Under the pieces are notes generated by a model. It ran no database searches, was not told where the DNA came from, and saw only the letters and a program-made list of their open reading frames with translations. Position numbers and translations under genes: made by a program. Below, in pieces: positions 33,906-36,355 of a stretch of DNA of 36,355 bases; the stretch's first letter is position 1, and the number at the start of each line of letters is the position of its first letter. The stretch is from Bacilli bacterium (GTDB lineage: Bacteria > Bacillota > Bacilli > Paenibacillales > KCTC-25726). The stretch covers positions 1 through 36,355 of the forward strand of contig DASVDB010000124.1 in NCBI GenBank assembly GCA_036381315.1, written 5' to 3'.

Positions 33906-34670
33906 ATGGGTGAGACAGCCGTTGCCAAAAAGACGGTTAGACTGATCATCAGCCGTCAGGACAGTCCTGATTCCAAACCGTACACCGAAGAGTTTGAAAT
34001 TCCGTACCGTCCGAACATGAACGTGATCAGCGCATTGATGGAAATCCAGCGCAATCCGGTAAATGCGCAAGGCAAAAAAACAACGCCGGTTGCGTGGGAG
34101 TCGAATTGTTTGGAAGAAGTATGCGGCGCCTGTTCCATGGTGATTAACGGGAAAGCGCGGCAGGCGTGCACGGCACTTATAGATAAATTGGAGCAACCGA
34201 TTCGCATCGAGCCGATGCGCAAATTCCCGGTATTGCGCGATGTGATCGTCGATCGCAGCAGAATGTTCAACACATTAAAACGCATCAAGGCCTGGATTCC
34301 GATTGACGGCACGTATGATCTTGGTCCCGGACCGCGCATGGCGGAGAAGGAACGGCAGCGCAATTACGAATCGTCAAAATGCATGACCTGCGGCGTTTGT
34401 CTCGAGGTTTGTCCGAACATTAACGGCCGCAACAGCTTCATCGGATCGTTCGCGATCAATCAGGTGCGTTTGTTCAATGCCCACCCGACCGGGAAAATGA
34501 ACGCGGAGGAACGCCTGGATGCGCTAATGGAAGATGGCGGCATCGAAGGCTGCAGCAATTCGCAAAACTGCGTGCAGGCTTGCCCGAAAGGGATTCCGCT
34601 CACAACATCCATCGCGGAAATCAACTTGCAAACAACGAAGCATCTGTTCAAAAAATGGCTGCGCAGCTGA
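33906..34670 (+). CDS. sdhB: Succinate dehydrogenase iron-sulfur subunit SdhB
   Basis: A 254-aa electron-transfer subunit linking SdhA to the SdhC hemes. The 2Fe-2S cysteines lie in NCLEEVCGACSMVINGKARQAC; the 4Fe-4S motif is CMTCGVCLEVCPN and the 3Fe-4S region is CSNSQNCVQACPKGIPL. ATG 33906 follows AAGGGAGTAGATCGGAC. It ends the operon and is followed by a terminator shared with the convergent exporter gene. Confidence 0.96.
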   Translation: MGETAVAKKTVRLIISRQDSPDSKPYTEEFEIPYRPNMNVISALMEIQRNPVNAQGKKTTPVAWESNCLEEVCGACSMVINGKARQACTALIDKLEQPIRIEPMRKFPVLRDVIVDRSRMFNTLKRIKAWIPIDGTYDLGPGPRMAEKERQRNYESSKCMTCGVCLEVCPNINGRNSFIGSFAINQVRLFNAHPTGKMNAEERLDALMEDGGIEGCSNSQNCVQACPKGIPLTTSIAEINLQTTKHLFKKWLRS

Positions 34671-34686
34671 AATTGCCGCGCGCAAG

Positions 34687-34736
34687 AAAGGCCTTTTCCC
34701 GCAAATCCGCAAGGTTTGCGCGGGAGAGGCCTTTTT
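34687..34736. terminator. Bidirectional terminator between sdhB and the CDF gene
   Basis: AAAGGCCTTTTCCCGC pairs with GCGGG-ag-AGGCCTTTTT across an inner GCAAA/TTTGC stem; T-runs exist on both strands. Confidence 0.82.
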
Positions 34737-34763
34737 ATTAAGGAGAACTGATTGCCTGAGATC

Positions 34764-35741
34764 CTAAATGGATTTGGGGAAGGAGGCGCCAGCGTTTGCC
34801 GCTGCAGCGGAAGCTTCTTTTTGCCGCAAAAATTTTTGGCCGTATTCGCCGTGCGGATGAAACGCCGCATGCTCGATTTGCACGGTCGTATGCGCAATGC
34901 CGAATTTTGCTTTCATCGTTTCGGTAACCGCCAGCGTTACGCAAAACGGTTCGGCTTTTTCGCTGATAAATACATGCGCGGTGAGCGAGTAATGGTCGGT
35001 GGATACAGACCACAGATGCAATTCGTGCACGTCTTCAACGCCGTCGATCGCGCCGATTTCCGCGCGGATTTCGTCAAGGTCGAATTGATCCGGCACTTTC
35101 TCCATCAAAATCATGCCGGATTCCTTGATAATTTTAAACCCGCCGGCGAAAATAATGGCGCCGATGACCATACTGATGAGCGGATCAAACCAGGATAATC
35201 CTGTCCAATAGATCAGGATCGCGGAAGCGATCACGCCGATTGAGCTGAGCAAATCGCCGATAAAGTGCCATAGCGCGCTTTGCACGTTCAGATTGTTTTC
35301 TTCCCTCATGCTGCGGCTTAAAATGTATGTCAACACAATATTGACCGCAAGGCCGATTACGGCAATGACCAGCATCAGCTCCTGCTCGACTTTCTGCGGC
35401 ACGATGAACCGATGAATGCCTTCATAGAAAATGCCGATCGCGATGGCGCATAACGTTAACCCGTTTAAAAAAGAGGCGATAACCTCAAAGCGGAGAAAAC
35501 CAAACGTGTATTTCGCGTCCGGCGGCCGGGTCGCCAGATAGATGGCCGTCATGCTGAGAGCCAGGGCAACGACGTCGGATACCATATGCGCGGAATCGGA
35601 TAGCAGCGCGAGCGAGTTGGAAATCAGTCCTCCGGCTATTTCGGCGCAGGTAAAAAAAAGCGTCAATAAAAGCGTGGTCCATAGCGTTTTTTTGGACCGG
35701 GTCTGTTCTTTTTGATGGCGAAGATGATGATAATCGTACAT
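34764..35741 (-). CDS. Cation diffusion facilitator (CDF) metal exporter
   Basis: A 325-aa proton-coupled divalent metal (zinc-type) exporter with six membrane helices. Both metal-site motifs are present: NSLALLSDSAHMVSDVV (helix 2, DSAHMVSD) and ALWHFIGDLLSSIGV (helix 5, HFIGD), which match the HxxxD sets of zinc-specific CDFs. A cytoplasmic domain from about residue 210 carries VEDVHELHLWSV and ends in a His-containing HAAFHPHGEYGQKF. I choose ATG 35741, which follows AGGTGAAAAGC and begins MYDYHHLRHQKE; a 20-residue longer frame to 35801 has no ribosome site. Similar to CzcD of Bacilli. Confidence 0.9.
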   Translation of the reverse strand: MYDYHHLRHQKEQTRSKKTLWTTLLLTLFFTCAEIAGGLISNSLALLSDSAHMVSDVVALALSMTAIYLATRPPDAKYTFGFLRFEVIASFLNGLTLCAIAIGIFYEGIHRFIVPQKVEQELMLVIAVIGLAVNIVLTYILSRSMREENNLNVQSALWHFIGDLLSSIGVIASAILIYWTGLSWFDPLISMVIGAIIFAGGFKIIKESGMILMEKVPDQFDLDEIRAEIGAIDGVEDVHELHLWSVSTDHYSLTAHVFISEKAEPFCVTLAVTETMKAKFGIAHTTVQIEHAAFHPHGEYGQKFLRQKEASAAAANAGASFPKSI

Positions 35742-35929
35742 GCTTTTCACCTGATTTCGGGAAGCGGCCTGCGCCATACGGCTTATACGCCGTTGTCGCA
35801 ACCATTATACGTCAGCATCCTGTTTCCTGCAATCATTTGCAATCCGCCGCGCCATTTGACTATAATTATAAATAGAATTTTTATATATCTATCTTATGAT
35901 AAATCCATTTGATAAGGCGGATGGCCGGA

Positions 35930-36355
35930 ATGAATCTTAATCAACTGGAAACGCTGCTTATGATTTCCCGCACCATGAGCTTTCGCAAAGCGGGCGAGAT
36001 GCTGAATTTGACGCAGCCTGCCGTTTCGGCGCAAATCAAAAGTCTGGAAGAAGAGTTTCAAACCGTTCTGATTGACCGAACGCAGCCTGTTACTTTAACC
36101 GAAGGCGGCAAGCTTTTTCTCGAGCACGCGCAAATCATTTTGCGCACCGTTGCGGAGTTGAAGCAAAAACTGGCGGATTTGGAGCGGTTGCCGCAGGGCC
36201 ATATTGAATTGGGCACGACAACTTCAATCGCGATTCAGATTTTGCCCAGGGTGCTTTCCTATTTTCAAAACCAGTTCCCGTTTATCAAAACGACCATCCA
36301 TTCGATGACTTCTTCGCAAATTTTGGCCAGCGTGGAAAACGGTTCGATTGACCTC
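35930..36355 (+). CDS. LysR-family transcriptional regulator, 3'-truncated by window edge
   Basis: The frame from ATG 35930 stays open to the window end (142 codons). The N-terminal winged helix is clear: LNQLETLLMISRTMSFRKAG followed by LNLTQPAVSAQIKSLEEEF. The start of the effector domain GHIELGTTTSIAIQILPRVL is seen. AAGGCGG at 35914-35920 is a ribosome site nine bases before the ATG; the in-frame ATG at 35921 is too close to it. It is divergent from the CDF exporter. The target is unknown. Confidence 0.87.
   Translation, partial: MNLNQLETLLMISRTMSFRKAGEMLNLTQPAVSAQIKSLEEEFQTVLIDRTQPVTLTEGGKLFLEHAQIILRTVAELKQKLADLERLPQGHIELGTTTSIAIQILPRVLSYFQNQFPFIKTTIHSMTSSQILASVENGSIDL

Overview
The window looks like chromosomal DNA of a spore-forming Firmicute of the Paenibacillaceae type (Paenibacillus/Cohnella-like). 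This is inferred from the Bacillus-type primosome pair dnaB-dnaI followed by trxA and uvrC, a Bacillus-type sdhCAB operon with a single-chain cytochrome b558, strong AGGAGG-like ribosome binding sites, frequent GTG/TTG starts and moderate G+C. No rRNA, tRNA, intact mobile element or CRISPR array was seen.

Layout. 1-971: 3' part of a CaiB/BaiF CoA-transferase with a perfect terminator. 1218-4801: cysJ-cysI, assimilatory sulfite reductase. 4802-5993: long non-coding stretch full of short dispersed and palindromic repeats. 5994-7286 (-): NCS2 nucleobase permease, divergent from an M20 amidohydrolase (7483) and a tightly coupled set of a glyoxalase-like protein plus a complete branched-chain-type ABC importer (binding protein, LivH, LivM, LivG, LivF; 8839-14209). 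The 9-mer TTTCGACAT occurs in both control regions, suggesting one uptake/hydrolysis regulon for an unknown nitrogenous or acylated substrate. 14328-16700 (-): secreted PL11 rhamnogalacturonan lyase with a ricin-type carbohydrate-binding tail. 17085-17905: a graveyard of broken genes (DUF6922/AbiEii toxin-antitoxin remnant, N-terminus of a DUF5107 protein, possible response-regulator debris). 17906-20221 (-): ComP-type sensor kinase. 20291-20461 (+): a 56-residue ComX-like peptide ending in Tyr-Trp-Trp, divergent from the kinase across a perfect palindrome. 20558-21331 (-): DUF2935 protein. 21594-24032: dnaB-dnaI. Then a YqzM-like membrane peptide, a second repeat-rich gap, trxA, uvrC, a CPBP membrane protease overlapping uvrC tail to tail, ktrB, a LysR regulator divergent from sdhCAB, a CDF metal exporter, and the start of another LysR gene running off the right edge.

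The most interesting part is 17.0-20.5 kb. A ComX-like pheromone candidate faces a ComP-like kinase, but no ComQ prenyltransferase is present and the expected response-regulator position holds only frameshifted debris. This is either a rearranged quorum-sensing locus whose partners lie elsewhere, or one in decay. The second point of interest is the permease/amidohydrolase/VOC/Liv cluster with its putative shared operator.

All assignments come from reading motifs, lengths and gene order; no database search was run.
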